Source of the DNA: Lomentospora prolificans
Taxonomy: Eukaryota > Ascomycota > Sordariomycetes > Microascales > Microascaceae
Direction: 5' to 3'
DNA: 64,000 nucleotides
NCBI GenBank assembly: GCA_029532625.1
Contig: JARFXM010000006.1
Span: forward strand, 620,001 to 684,000
The position numbers and the translations under genes are program-made. Position 1 is the stretch's first letter. The number at the start of each line of letters is the position of its first letter. Shown piece after piece: positions 24,786-35,609 of the stretch. The notes beneath the pieces are model-generated. The model had not been told where the DNA came from. It searched no databases and saw only the letters and a program-made list of their open reading frames with translations.

Positions 24786-25675
24786 AGATGACCTTCACGG
24801 TTTCCCTAACCTGCCCTTCTCAGAACATCCTCTGTTCTCAATTTCTTTTTCTTTTCTTTTTTCCCTTTTTTCTTTTTTTTTTTCTTTTTTAAGTGGTCCG
24901 TAGTGAAGATGAAGGTTTCCATACAGTCACACTCCCTGAGAAGCAAGCGGTTGTCTGTCTTTGAATCGTTTGGATAAGCCAGCTGTATTCCCGGGCAGGG
25001 ACTTGTCAGTATATATCATATAGTTGAGCAGACGCCATTATCAAGATTTCTACAGCGATACTCTATACTCTTTAACGGACGTCGTCGTCGACTTTCCTCT
25101 GGTAGGGACTTCTACACGTAGCAGAGTAAACCTCACTATCAAGTGTTGTAGGCCCTCGAGTGAACCTGCTCACTGTAACCTGGGTAGCCGGGCATGCTTG
25201 GCTTTAATGTGACGTCGTAGAGAGCGAGTTAGCGGGGGCTCCTCTAACGACACCTTACCGTTCGAATTTTGGTGGCATACATCGCGCTGCCTCAATTGAT
25301 CACAGATTTGCATCGTTATCATATCACGAGGCAAGGTAACCTTCCAAGCTCGCGCCTCCAAGCATAAACCCATTGATGTTGCAAACGTCGCCAAAAGAAA
25401 CGAAACATCGTGGCGCCCTTTGACGCATCACTAGTCCTAGCTCATCCTAGCGCCAAGCGGAAGGTTGGAGGGTCAGTGTTCTGCGCTCCACACACACCCG
25501 TTTTCCCCAGACCCTTAGAGAGCGGATCTCGAACCCGGGGTTTTTTCTAGGTTGTCGCATAGCCGTTGAAAATGCAAAACACTAGGTCCACGACTATCCA
25601 TCAGGTCCTGACTTCAATCGCGATACTGAGACACTGGCATGAAAGCCGGCGAATTGGTGCTCAGGCCGAGGAGGA

Positions 25676-26014
25676 ATGGATTTCGCATATTTCTATTCCC
25701 CCGTATTACCACCTCGCCGGCAACATACAATAAATGAATCAATGCATGTACATTCTGCGGTACCTTCCTGGCTTTCGTTTCTCGGCGCAATGGCGATTGG
25801 TTCGGCTTTCCTTTTGGGGATCGGCGGCCACGAGCCGGGTCGGGATGGAAAGCTGGGCAGGCTTGGTTATGAAGATCAGCTCTGGCAGCTTACCAGTGAC
25901 CCTTCCGCCAGCAATCCCCGGGCAGAGGATCGCTGGTTGTTCTCCAATGACGATTTGCGTGCCAACTTGGACAAGTACATCCGCGGCGCCCTTGAACCCT
26001 GTACTTATGTGTGA
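25676..26014 (+). CDS. Hypothetical small membrane protein
   Basis: A 112-aa frame from a true ATG. Residues 31-51 (PSWLSFLGAMAIGSAFLLGI) look like one transmembrane helix. The remainder is a balanced acidic/basic soluble segment (EDRWLFSNDDLRANLDKYIR) with no low-complexity artefacts. Codon usage looks protein-like by eye. I know of no family with this pattern. An internal ATG at residue 23 gives a shorter product starting just before the helix. It is isolated in gene-poor DNA, which lowers confidence. Confidence 0.28.
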   Translation: MDFAYFYSPVLPPRRQHTINESMHVHSAVPSWLSFLGAMAIGSAFLLGIGGHEPGRDGKLGRLGYEDQLWQLTSDPSASNPRAEDRWLFSNDDLRANLDKYIRGALEPCTYV

Positions 26015-26144
26015 AGACCAGGACCAGTGGCATCCTGCCTTGAAAGGCTGTTTTTATCTACCTTTTGCGTTACGTGTTAAGTGCAAACAAAAAATGGGAA
26101 GCAGCAGGAGCGATTTACGTTTAACTCCAATCCGGAAGGGTCTG

Positions 26145-26590
26145 TGACAGGCCAGCCAGGCGGCTGCACAGCCCACCTGGACAGGAAACAGGGACCCACT
26201 GTAATCAAGATTGATAGGCGGCTTGTTTGCTGGGCCAGCAGTTGCTCAGAGGGCCAGCCAGCAGTGTGGGCAGTGTGGGCAGTGAGCCAGCCACTCGTGG
26301 CCGCTGCCAGCTGGGCTGCAAGCCACCAACGCCAGTGGATGCCGTGCTGTCATCGTTGGTGTTTTTGCAGAGTAACCCGACTGTTTTGCTGGCCTTATCG
26401 AAGCTTGTCTTTGTGCAACATCGAAGGAGCCCAAACTCTTCCCAACGAAGAATTCAATGGGAACCCATCCCTGCCTCCCTTTTTATCGGCCTAATTCTGC
26501 CACATCTGTCGGCTCTCGTTCGTCGCTTTATGATCGATCAACGTTGCAGCATCTCGTCGTGGACGGATAGCCAGCCAGCTGGCGATAGCC
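26145..26590. repeat. Cluster of GCCAGCC words with palindromes
   Basis: Within 450 bp the words GCCAGC, CCAGCC or GCTGGC occur about ten times. They include a tandem CAGTGTGGG pair (26262-26280) and, at 26574-26583, the perfect 10-bp palindrome GCCAGCTGGC flanked by direct repeats GATAGCC (26566-26572 and 26584-26590). This is the densest patch of the dispersed word. Confidence 0.55.
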
Positions 26591-27989
26591 TACCCGCCAT
26601 CCCCCCCAGGTCAAGTCAATGACTTAAGCCCTGTGTCTCTTGTTGGGTTTGCCTGTACTGTCCGCAAGCAACCGTCAACGAGCATCGACACCACGATTCC
26701 ATCCTTTTCAGCCGTCCCCATTTTTAACTCAGGAGGCGTCCTCAGCTTTCCAGAGATCTCGATCCATCATATGTGGAAGACTATCAATTGGTGTCCAGGC
26801 CCGAAATCCTCCCCACCATCCATCGGATCTGCCTGGAATGGGCCCTCTGCTGGCTTAATTCGCCGAATATAGTACATGACGAGCCCTGTCCTCACATTAG
26901 CCGCAAGGGCAACGAACAGGCGACCAGCGTTTGCGCAAGTGACGAGGTTCTTTTGTCTGGGCCGCCAGGTCTCATTGCAATCTAAATCCCAATAAGCAGC
27001 ACCAAGCCGTATAAGAACTCAGATACGCGCCTCTTCCGCCCCGTGGTACTTTTCTGGTCCTCTTTTCTTTCCGCCTTGTACGGATAGGACGTCGACGCCG
27101 TGTGCTGTGGTCAACATTCTCTTTGCCTCTGGACCACCTTGTTCTCATTTGCGAGAGATCGCGGATTTTCAAGGACCTTCCCCCAAGGAGTTTCGGTGTG
27201 CCCTCTCTCTTTTGATTCCCCGACCCTCTGATCACCGCTTCCCCCACCCTCCCCGGACCAGCGTGCCCTCTACCCTCCACCCAATCCCCGCCAATTCCCT
27301 CCACCTTGCTTTTCCGTGCCAGTGCATGCCCGAAGCTGGATACTCCTGACGTAACGTTGCGCCTCATAACATCTATGCGGTGAATAGCAACGCAAGCTGC
27401 AAACGGCCAAAAAAAAAAAAAAAAGAACCACTCAGGTGCACGAGAGCTCCAGAGGAGAAGCAGAAGCTTATAGAGCCTCTTCTGTGGGAAGCTGTTGTTC
27501 TTTTTTGTGAAGGTTTCATACTTTCAAGAGCAACCTCGAGCTGCAGTCGAGGTGACAATCTAGTGTCATCTGCAACCGGGTCGGATTGTGGCATCGAGAT
27601 CTCCCCAACTTTTACCCCGGGAACCTTGGTTCAGTGGGCACGCAGCATTGGCAGCGTAGCAGGTGAACACGCACAAGCTAGCAAGCTGCACCTGCCATTC
27701 TACCTTTGGCCGGTTGCTGTCTGTTCTGCTGTGTCACTTCGCCACATCTACACGCTTTCCCGCCGAAAGCTCAAGGTAGCTCGGCGAAGTCTAGGTTGTG
27801 CGGACAACGCGTCGGCCGAGAGCTTGGTACATATAAGAAAAAGCAATCCTCCGCAGTGTTAGAGCAAAGGGATTCTAGCCTAGCTCCAACCACCCGTTCA
27901 TCGGAGGCACTCTCTTGCATTTCGCTTCTCGCCTTCCGTGCCTTCTCACACTTTCATCCTCACCCTCGCAACCATCCACCGCCTCCAAG

Positions 27990-29920
27990 ATGTGGTCCCG
28001 TCTCGTCCTTATCGGAGGTGTCCTGTCCTCCCTCCTGTCTCCCACCGCGGCCCTCTGGCCCATTCCGCGCGAAATCAGTACCGGCGAAGATGTGCTCTTC
28101 ATCGCACAGACGTTGGAGATTACTTACAACGGAGGATCTGTATGCTGGCCTTCCTCCGATACCTCTTGCCTGTATAGCTATGGAGATACTGAGAATTTAC
28201 TAAATGTGCAGCTTCCCTATACCTACGGATACAGCCCATCTCCGGGGCCCCAGTGCAACACCAAGGAGATTGTCCAGGGCGGTGTTTCACGAGCGCTAGG
28301 CGCCATCTTCCAGAACAACTTCGTTCCCTGGAGGATCCGACCACGCAACTCAGATTTCGAGCCCGACGTGTATTCTGGCGAGAAAAAGTGGGTCAAGTCC
28401 CTAACCATCACCCACGATGAGGATCCCGATTCTTCCTGCTACAAGCCCCTCGCCGGAGAGGTTGACGAGTCGTACACCTTGGAGCTGACGGCCGACGGTG
28501 AGGCGACGATTGACGCCAAGACTGCGATTGGTGTGCTCCGTGCTCTGGAGACCTTTGTGCAGCTCTTTTACCAGCACACCACGGGCACCTTTTGGTACAC
28601 GACCGAAGCCCCCGTATCTATCAAGGACGCGCCCAAGTTCCCCCATCGCGGCGTCCTTATGGACGTGGCCAGGAACTGGTACCCTGTCAAGGACATTCTG
28701 CGCACCATCGACGCCCTCTCGTGGAACAAGCTGAACCGGCTCCACATCCACATTACAGACTCGCAGTCTTGGCCCTTGGATATTCCCGCGTTTCCTGAGC
28801 TCTCAGCCAAGGGCGCGTATAGGAAGGGACTCTCGTACACCCCAGCTGATCTCGCGCAGATTCAGGAGTACGGCGCCCACCGTGGTGTCGAAGTCATTCT
28901 TGAGATCGACATGCCCGGCCACATCGGCTCCGTAGCACACGCGTTCCCGGACCTGATCGTGGCGTACAACCTCATCCCCTATCACTGGTGGTGCGCTCAG
29001 CCGCCGTGCGGTGCCTTCAAGCTCAACAACACGGACGTCGACCAGTTTCTCGAAACACTATTTGACGACCTTCTTCCCCGCGTGGCACCCTACTCGGCTT
29101 ACTTCCACACTGGAGGCGACGAGCTGAACAAGAACGACTCGATGCTCGACGAGGGTGTGCGGTCCAACCAGACTGCTGTTTTGCAACCCCTTCTGCAGAA
29201 ATTCATCGACGCTCAGCACGGGCGCGTCCGAAAGGCCGGTCTCGCCCCGATGGTGTGGGAGGAGATTCCGCTCGAGTGGAACGTGACGATTGGCGATGAC
29301 GTGGTTGTTCAGACATGGTTGGGCGAGGATTCTGTCAGCAGCCTCACCGCCGCCGGCCACAAGATTATCGACAGCAACTACAACTTTTGGGTAAGTATGG
29401 GCTACGGCTATTGGGGCCCGGCCTGGGGGGGGCCGGACCGCGTTGTGGAGAATTCCCCAGAGAGGCAGCGGTTGGCTAACAGGCAGCGCAGTATCTTGAT
29501 TGCGGACGAGGCCACTGGATGAATTTTGAGAACGGTGACGCCTACCAGCAGTTTTACCCGTTCAACGATTGGTGCGGCCCGACCAAGAGTTGGAGGCTCG
29601 TCTATTCTCATGACCCCACGGCGGGATTGAGTGAAGAGCAGGCCAAAAATGTTCTCGGAGGCGAGGTAGCAGTGTGGAGCGAGACGATTGACACGGTCAC
29701 GATTGACAGTATCATATGGCCTCGTGCAAGCGCTGCGGGTGAGGTTCTCTGGTCGGGAAGACAGGATGCAACGGGCCAGAATAGAAGCCAATACGATGCG
29801 TCGCCACGCCTTGCGGATATGCGTGAGCGCATGGTGGCGCGCGGTGTTGGGGCAGCAGCGATTACGCAGCTCTGGTGCACACAGTCAGATGACCCTGCGG
29901 AGTGTGCTTACATCCCTTGA
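27990..29920 (+). CDS. Secreted beta-N-acetylhexosaminidase (GH20)
   Basis: Removes terminal N-acetylglucosamine or N-acetylgalactosamine from chito-oligosaccharides and glycans; in fungi it finishes chitin breakdown outside the cell. Two exons (27990-29390, 29492-29920) give 609 aa. The start MWSRLVLIGGVLSSLLSPTA is a clear signal peptide, and the mature part begins ALWPIPREI as in fungal GH20 enzymes. The small N-terminal domain precedes the TIM barrel, where the catalytic pair Asp377-Glu378 lies in YFHTGGDELNKND. RGVLMDVARNWYPV and LHIHITDSQSWPL are further family blocks. The splice restores NFWYLDCGRGHWMNFENG, a conserved active-site segment lost if the intron is read through. Several Asn-X-Ser/Thr sites fit a secreted glycoprotein. 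A frame open upstream to 27915 has no ATG. Confidence 0.94.
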
Positions 29921-30862
29921 GCGCGAATGAGAAGAATGAGATGATGATGAAGAAAAGGACATAATCATCGATTTTTGTCGACATAGGGTATTCCGGCTGG
30001 AGGCTGTTTGGCAGCCCAGCACGCCGGCTTCAACGGCAAGACGGGACACGGTACACGTTGCGGGAGCCGGACTGACGGGATTCCACGGACTCCGTACCTA
30101 CTTTATCATTCTTATTAGCTTAGCTTCAAATGATGAACCCACATTAAAGTTATGAACGCCTTTTTTTTGTTGTCTTTTTTTTTTTTTTTTCTTTTTACCG
30201 CCTTCTTTCACTACGTCGATATAGTTTTGCCAAGAAATATGGCGCGCTACCTTCTAGTGCCGCGAAGTGTGACTTCCACTATGATGTCTGTCCGAGTCCC
30301 GGGCGTGTACAGCGCAGATCCAAGGTGGACACGGAGTTCAAGAATAGGGCCGTCGGGCAGACCACGAGCTCCGGTTCATGTCGGCCCAACGCGGCACTGG
30401 CAAAATGGCACGCCAATCTAGCCACCGATGGCTAGGCTACGGCACCCTCCTAGCTGGGGGCGATCATAAGTATTATTCATAGCGCATGTCCATGTCCTTC
30501 TATTGCTTGTAGCTTCATGCTTATCCGTACAGTCGGCCAGAGCTCGATGGAGGTGCTCCGCTCGCGGAAACGGACTTTGCGCGGGCCTCCCACACTCCGC
30601 CCTTGGCTGGCCCCTCCTTGTTGCTGGCAGGGAGGGTTGGAGTGACGCTTTGAGATGGTTGGGGGGCGGGGACCTTTGTTCGACTGAAACTAATAGCACC
30701 AATCGGGCCAGGGAAAGGGTTACAGCAGCTTGGGATTGGACGACACTTGAAGATGATTCGCCGTGGACACGGTTGGCAAAAGCTGGGGAAATGGGCAGGT
30801 GGTTGTTCCAATCCCGATCGTCCCACACAAAAGCTGCACGCACGCGAGGGGAGGTGAGAAGA

Positions 30863-30886
30863 TTTTTTTTTTTTTTTTTTTTTTTT
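30863..30886. repeat. 24-nt poly-T tract
   Basis: An uninterrupted T run in intergenic DNA. No target-site duplication or element attached to it was recognised. Confidence 0.9.
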
Positions 30887-31099
30887 CAAACGACGTCAGA
30901 ACTACCAGCTTTATTAGGTGGGAGTAAACGCAAGTAAACTAGGACAAAGATTTCGATTAGGGTTTGGATTTTGGTTCCTGCTCCGGCCAGTGGGTTTCCC
31001 CCAAAGGTACGGACAGGTGTGCAGTGCTTGCAAAAGTAACATGGGCTCATGCTCACGTCCAGTGTTGTTGCGACGGGTTTCAATGTTGCGTCCAGAAGC

Positions 31100-31162
31100 T
31101 TGGCCAAGAGCTGGCTGGCTGACTGGCGGAGACTCCGGAAACAAAAGCCAGCTCATGGCCAA
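31100..31162. repeat. 17-bp-stem inverted repeat of the GCTGGCT family
   Basis: The left arm is 31100-31116 (TTGGCCAAGAGCTGGCT). The right arm is 31146-31162, whose reverse complement is TTGGCCATGAGCTGGCT: 16 of 17 positions pair around a 29-nt loop. It is the longest inverted repeat I found built from the dispersed word. It lies about 450 bp upstream of the P450 start. Confidence 0.8.
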
Positions 31163-31605
31163 CTGAGACGGTCGTCTACCGGTCAGTGTAGTGGGAGTCG
31201 ACATTGATCAATCAATACATCTCAGTTCCAAACCAGGACAAGATCACCTCCGCATACCCGTAGGTGTGCATCGGAGCCAGAGTATACAACACGGACACAG
31301 ACGAGAACGCCAAATCGACAGGCACACAACATTGAAGCATCTGATTGCGACCAACCGAGGCCCACACAGACGTACGATCTGAACCCCGCGTTCTTTGAGC
31401 GTTGCCGTTACATTCGTCGCCACCCTCCCCCTTCTCCCTTTGTTTTGAGCCTCTGTTGTATACATCTGGGATTTATATATATCCGGATTTTGGTTCTCTC
31501 CGGCGGAGGTGGTCTAACTTGTGGGTATATTGATCTTTGGTGCTCCCAGGGATACATACACACGACGGACCCGACGCTCTAGCATCATCACAAATTGCGG
31601 CTATC

Positions 31606-33471
31606 ATGGGCCTCGTCGAAGAACTCATCGGCCACGTTTCGGCCAAGAGCATTGCCGTCTTCGTGGCGGCCTCGTGCACGATTTACATTGTGCTTGTCAA
31701 TGTCGACAGACGTCGTCGTCGCAGAAGGCTCGGTGCGCGGCCACCTAAGGCCAAGTACTGGATTCCCTTTGGTGAGATCTCGACCCTCTCTTACACCGAT
31801 AACGCTGGCACAAAAACAACCAAAAAAAGAATAATAATAAAATAAAGGGAAAAAAAGGAAAAGAAAATCATGGAAGCTAACACGCCAAATTAAAAAAAAA
31901 AGGCATCGACTTCATCTACAGAGGCATCCGCGACAACCGGCGCAACCAAAACATGCAAAATTGGCTCAACCAATTCTCCAAGATTGGCGGCTACACCGGC
32001 GAGGCCAACGTGGCTGGCCACTCGATCATCTTCACGGCCGAGCCTGACAACATCAAGGCCCTGCTGTCGACCCAGTTCGCCGACTACGGCAAGGGTGCCG
32101 ACTTCCACGCCGACTTCCGCGACTTTTTGGGCGACAGCATCTTTGCCACCGACGGCGAGCTGTGGCACTCGAGCCGCCAGCTTGTGCGGCCCCAGTTCAT
32201 CAAGGATCGCGTGAGCGACCTGCACTGCTTCGAGGATCACACCCAGTCGCTCTTCAAGGCTATTGCGAATGGCGGACCGCTGGATGGAGGTGCGCAGTTT
32301 GTGGATCTGGAGGCGGGCGATGGGAGGAAGGTGGATGTGAGCGATTTGTTTTATCGGTTGGCCTTGGATGTGTCGACGGATTTCTTGTTTGGCTACTCGG
32401 TTGATACTCTCTTGTACGTTTGTTGCGTGTGCGCCTTTTTGCTGTCTCTTCTCTTCTCATGCCTCCTCCCTGTGCTCGACTTGGGCCACTCGATCTCCGC
32501 TAACAAAACCAATCTTACACAAAAACAGCTCCCCCACCGAACCTTTCGCCGACGCCTTCGACGAGGTTCAGCGCATCCAGGGCCTCATTGCCCGCGCCAA
32601 AGGCATGACGTGGATAATCCCCCGCAAAACCTTCTGGTCCGGGCTCAAAACCATCGACACCTTTGTAAACCAGTACATCGACCGCGCCCTATCCCTCACC
32701 CCAGACGAGCTCGCCTCCAAGACCAAATCCGACAAGGGCTACACCTTCCTGCACGCCGTCGCCGGCTTCACCCGCGACCGCAAGGTCCTCCGCGACCAGA
32801 TCGTCGCCCTCCTCCTCGCCGGCCGCGACACCACCGCCTCCACCCTCTCCTTTGCCCTCTTCGAGCTCTCCCGCAACCCAGACATCGTGGCCAGGCTGCG
32901 CCGCGAGATCCTCGCCACCGTCGGTCCCGATAGGTGCCCCTCCTACAGGGACCTTAAGAACATGCCCTACCTCAAGGCCGTCGTCAACGAGACCCTCCGC
33001 CTCTACCCCGTCGTCCCCTTCAACGTCCGTGTGGCCCTCCGCGACACCACCCTCCCCCGCGGCGGCGGTCCTGACGGCCTAGCCCCCGTGGCCGTCCTCA
33101 AAAACACCTCCATCGCCTACTCCACCCTCATCATGCAGCGCCGCGCGGACATCTACCCCCCCGTCTCCGAGGCCTTTGCCGACCCCGCTCTCTTCAGCCC
33201 CGAACGCTGGGAACACTGGCATCCCAAGGGCCACGAGTACGTGCCCTTCAACGCCGGGCCGAGGATCTGCGTCGGTCAGCAGTTTGCGCTGACCGAGATG
33301 ACCTATGTCATTTGCCGCATGTTCCAAAAGTACGAGAGGGTCGAGGGCTTCACAAAGGCCCCGCCCGTCGGGGATATGAGCCTCAAGACGGACTTGACGT
33401 TGAAGCCTGGTGATCCCGTCATCGTTGCCTTTTGGGAGGCGAAGAAGGATGGCGTGAGCGAGAAGGCGTAA
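31606..33471 (+). CDS. Cytochrome P450, CYP52-like
   Basis: Heme-thiolate monooxygenase of the ER. The sequence resembles the CYP52 clan, whose known members hydroxylate n-alkanes and fatty acids at the terminal carbon; the substrate here is inferred only loosely. Three exons (31606-31771, 31903-32413, 32529-33471) give 539 aa. A membrane anchor near residues 13-32 (SIAVFVAASCTIYIVLV) is followed by an Arg run and a Pro-containing hinge. Signatures present: I-helix AGRDTTAS (323-330), K-helix NETLRLYP, and heme loop FNAGPRICVGQQFAL with Cys473 as ligand. The acceptor of intron 1 follows about a dozen A residues instead of a pyrimidine tract, but the splice gives the expected GIDFIYRGIRDNRRNQ. 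The start at 31606 has a good context (ATCATGG). Confidence 0.9.
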
Positions 33472-33692
33472 AGCGGAGCGGATGTACATGTATACCTGTG
33501 GGAGGCTGGAACGATTTTGGAATACTGTGGGAATCGCGGATGACTTCGTAGTATTAGCAGGGTAGCTGAAGGATGTTTTGCGTTTTTTTATTTCACACCA
33601 CTTAATTTGTATATTCGAGGTTGGTTTAGATATCAATTCATGCACGCGTTATGATCTCTAATGCGCCATTTCTTTTTCTATTTTTTTTTTCC

Positions 33693-35586
33693 CTACTCAT
33701 CAATCTCGAAGCTCTCCCGAATGGCCTCGCCAAACCTCTTCATCGCCTCTCTCATTCCTTCCACTGTAGCGGTTGCAAAAGTTGTCCGGAAGAAGAGCTC
33801 AGAGGGTTTATCCTCCTCTCCGTGTTGGTAGCCATTCACCACCGTCTTGGGGTCGCATCCGTTGACAGCTTTCGATCCCGCACCGTCAATATCGAGGCCG
33901 TTAGATTCATTTACACCGCTGGAGCCTGAATGAGAGCCAGAGCCGGTGGCGCGGAACCACGAGCCCCTTGCAACCAAGACACCCTTGGATATGCACGACT
34001 GGAAAATTTCTTCCTCGAGGGCCGGTACTCCGGCGGCGTGGCGCGGATGCTTTGTGTGGTCGAGTTTAATCCAGAGCTGATCGTGTTGGTTAGTAAGTAA
34101 TCTTATAATATCACGATGCGAAAGGCAGGAATGCAATACTCACAAACATGCCGGCTTTGGGAATAGTCCACTTAGCTACACCAGGTAGAAAATCCTCGCA
34201 AGCCTTCAAAAGCACATTTCTCCGAACTTCGTATTCCGTGCCCAGCGCGGCCACCCATTCGAGAAATCCTTGATGTCCGCCCCATGCTCCTTCAAGAAGC
34301 GTGTAGAGCGCGGCCTGCGAGAACCCGCTCGGTCCTTGGGACGACTCGCAATGTCGGAGAAAACGCTCAACGACCTGCGCCGAGCCGGTGACCCACCCCA
34401 TGCGCGAGCCCGGAGAGAGAATCTTGGAGAAGGAATCAAGGCGTAGAACACGGCCCGAGGTATCGATGCTTAGAAACGTTCCGGGCAGGGACGCCATATA
34501 CGATTCGAGTCGGCTACCTGTGGAGCGCTCATTATGGGACCCAGGGGTGTAATCTGCCATCTGTAGCAGATAATAGGGATCGTCCTCGACGATGAAAATG
34601 TCGTGGTCCTCGCAAATCTCATAAATCTCCCTTCTCCTTCCCTTGCTCAACGATGCGCCGGTCGGATTCTGCCCTGTCGGCACGGTATATAAAACATGCG
34701 GCTTCCTTCCCTTTGCCGCTTCATCCCACTCCTCCAACAACCTCCTCAACTCACCTGGCACAATCCCCTCCCCATCCATCTTGACCCCGGCCACCCCAAT
34801 TTTCAGCGCCTCCATCGTCTCTTGCGCCGTCGAAAACGTGTACTCCTCCATGAGAATGTTGTCTCCCCTCGCCTTGTCGCAAAACATCCGCGCAACTGTC
34901 TCCAGAGCCCCTGTCGACCCTGTTGTTTGAGTGCACCACCAGTCGGCATAAGGCGGCGCATACAGGATCTCCGTTAGCTCGGTCACGAAGCGGAGCATCT
35001 GTGCCGAGCCGGCGACCTGGCCATAGTTGAGGGCAACAGAGAGGTCGTAGTCGCCCTTGTTCGTAGGGATGTCATCCTTGTTGATGGAGAGGGAACTGGG
35101 CGGCGCGGGGGAGTCCTGCGCAGAAGCGTGCGGGAGGTTGAAGTCTGGACGAGGAGGCACGGTCACAGTGAGGGAGTCGAAGGGAAAGTAGTTGGCGGAG
35201 GGGAGACCGCCGCCCAAGGAAATGAGACCGGGAGTTTTAAGATATTTGGCGGCTTGTTTGAGGATGCAGGGTCGGCGGGCTTTGCACTCCTCGCTGAAAT
35301 GGTCTGGGGCGTGTTAGTGGGTGAGTATGATTGATGGGGGATCGTCCAGGGTACGCACTGTCCCATCGTTTGGCCATGGGCATATCTGAGGTCTACAACG
35401 AACTGATCGTTAGTGCCATCACAAACTCCATCACAAGGTAGTGTTAATTCGGAGGATAGGCGGGATAGCTACCGGCGGCTTCTTGAACATGTCGCTATCC
35501 GAGTAGGCCGCTACTCCAGGCGCAAACCGGCCGGCTCTAGCACGTCTTTCAAGCACATCTTTGATGCGCGATGCATAGGGCTCCAT
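33693..35586 (-). CDS. PLP aminotransferase, aromatic/aminoadipate type
   Basis: Fold type I, class I/II aminotransferase of the fungal aromatic or kynurenine/alpha-aminoadipate group, using pyridoxal phosphate to move an amino group to a 2-oxo acid. Four exons (35586-35473, 35392-35359, 35303-34144, 34076-33693) give 563 aa. The two short 5' exons read ERRARAGRFAPGVAAYSDSD and SDMPMAKRWD, an N-terminus typical of this group; they are easily missed because the third exon alone carries a 368-aa frame. Visible signatures are LISLGGGLPSANYFPF, TGSTGALETVARM, GQNPTGA (Asn262), EDDPYY and the PLP lysine Lys343 in RLDSFSKILSPGSRMGW. Near the C-terminus a Ser/Gly-rich insertion (GSGSHSGSSG) interrupts the small domain. 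Cellular substrate not determinable. The stop lies 222 nt from the stop of the facing P450 gene. Confidence 0.88.
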
Positions 35587-35593
35587 GATGAAA

Positions 35594-35609
35594 TTATATA
35601 TATATATAT
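35594..35609. repeat. AT dinucleotide repeat in aminotransferase leader
   Basis: About eight TA units that end eight bases upstream of the proposed aminotransferase start at 35586, so they probably lie in the 5' UTR or core promoter. Confidence 0.7.

Larger units (their letters stand above)
24786..27989. other. Gene-poor stretch, repeats of GCCAGCC
   Basis: 3.2 kb between the methyltransferase and the GH20 gene. It starts with a pyrimidine tract (24840-24890). It contains one plausible small frame (25676-26014), a cluster of GCCAGC words from 26145 to 26590, and from about 27300 the presumed promoter and leader of the hexosaminidase. Other frames, including the 160-aa plus frame at 27380-27862, have unconvincing composition and start with a lysine run from an A tract. 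Confidence 0.5.
29921..31605. other. Intergenic between GH20 and P450
   Basis: 1.7 kb with two T tracts (about 30160-30190 and 30863-30886) and one strong GCTGGCT hairpin (31100-31162). The 141-145-aa overlapping frames at 30418-30937 run through a poly-T tract and have no family features. The right end is the P450 promoter. Confidence 0.5.

Noticed and set aside
25520..25560. GTTCGAGATCC on the minus strand as a tRNA T-arm
   Set aside because: The 5-bp T-stem does not form and no D-arm lies at the right distance.
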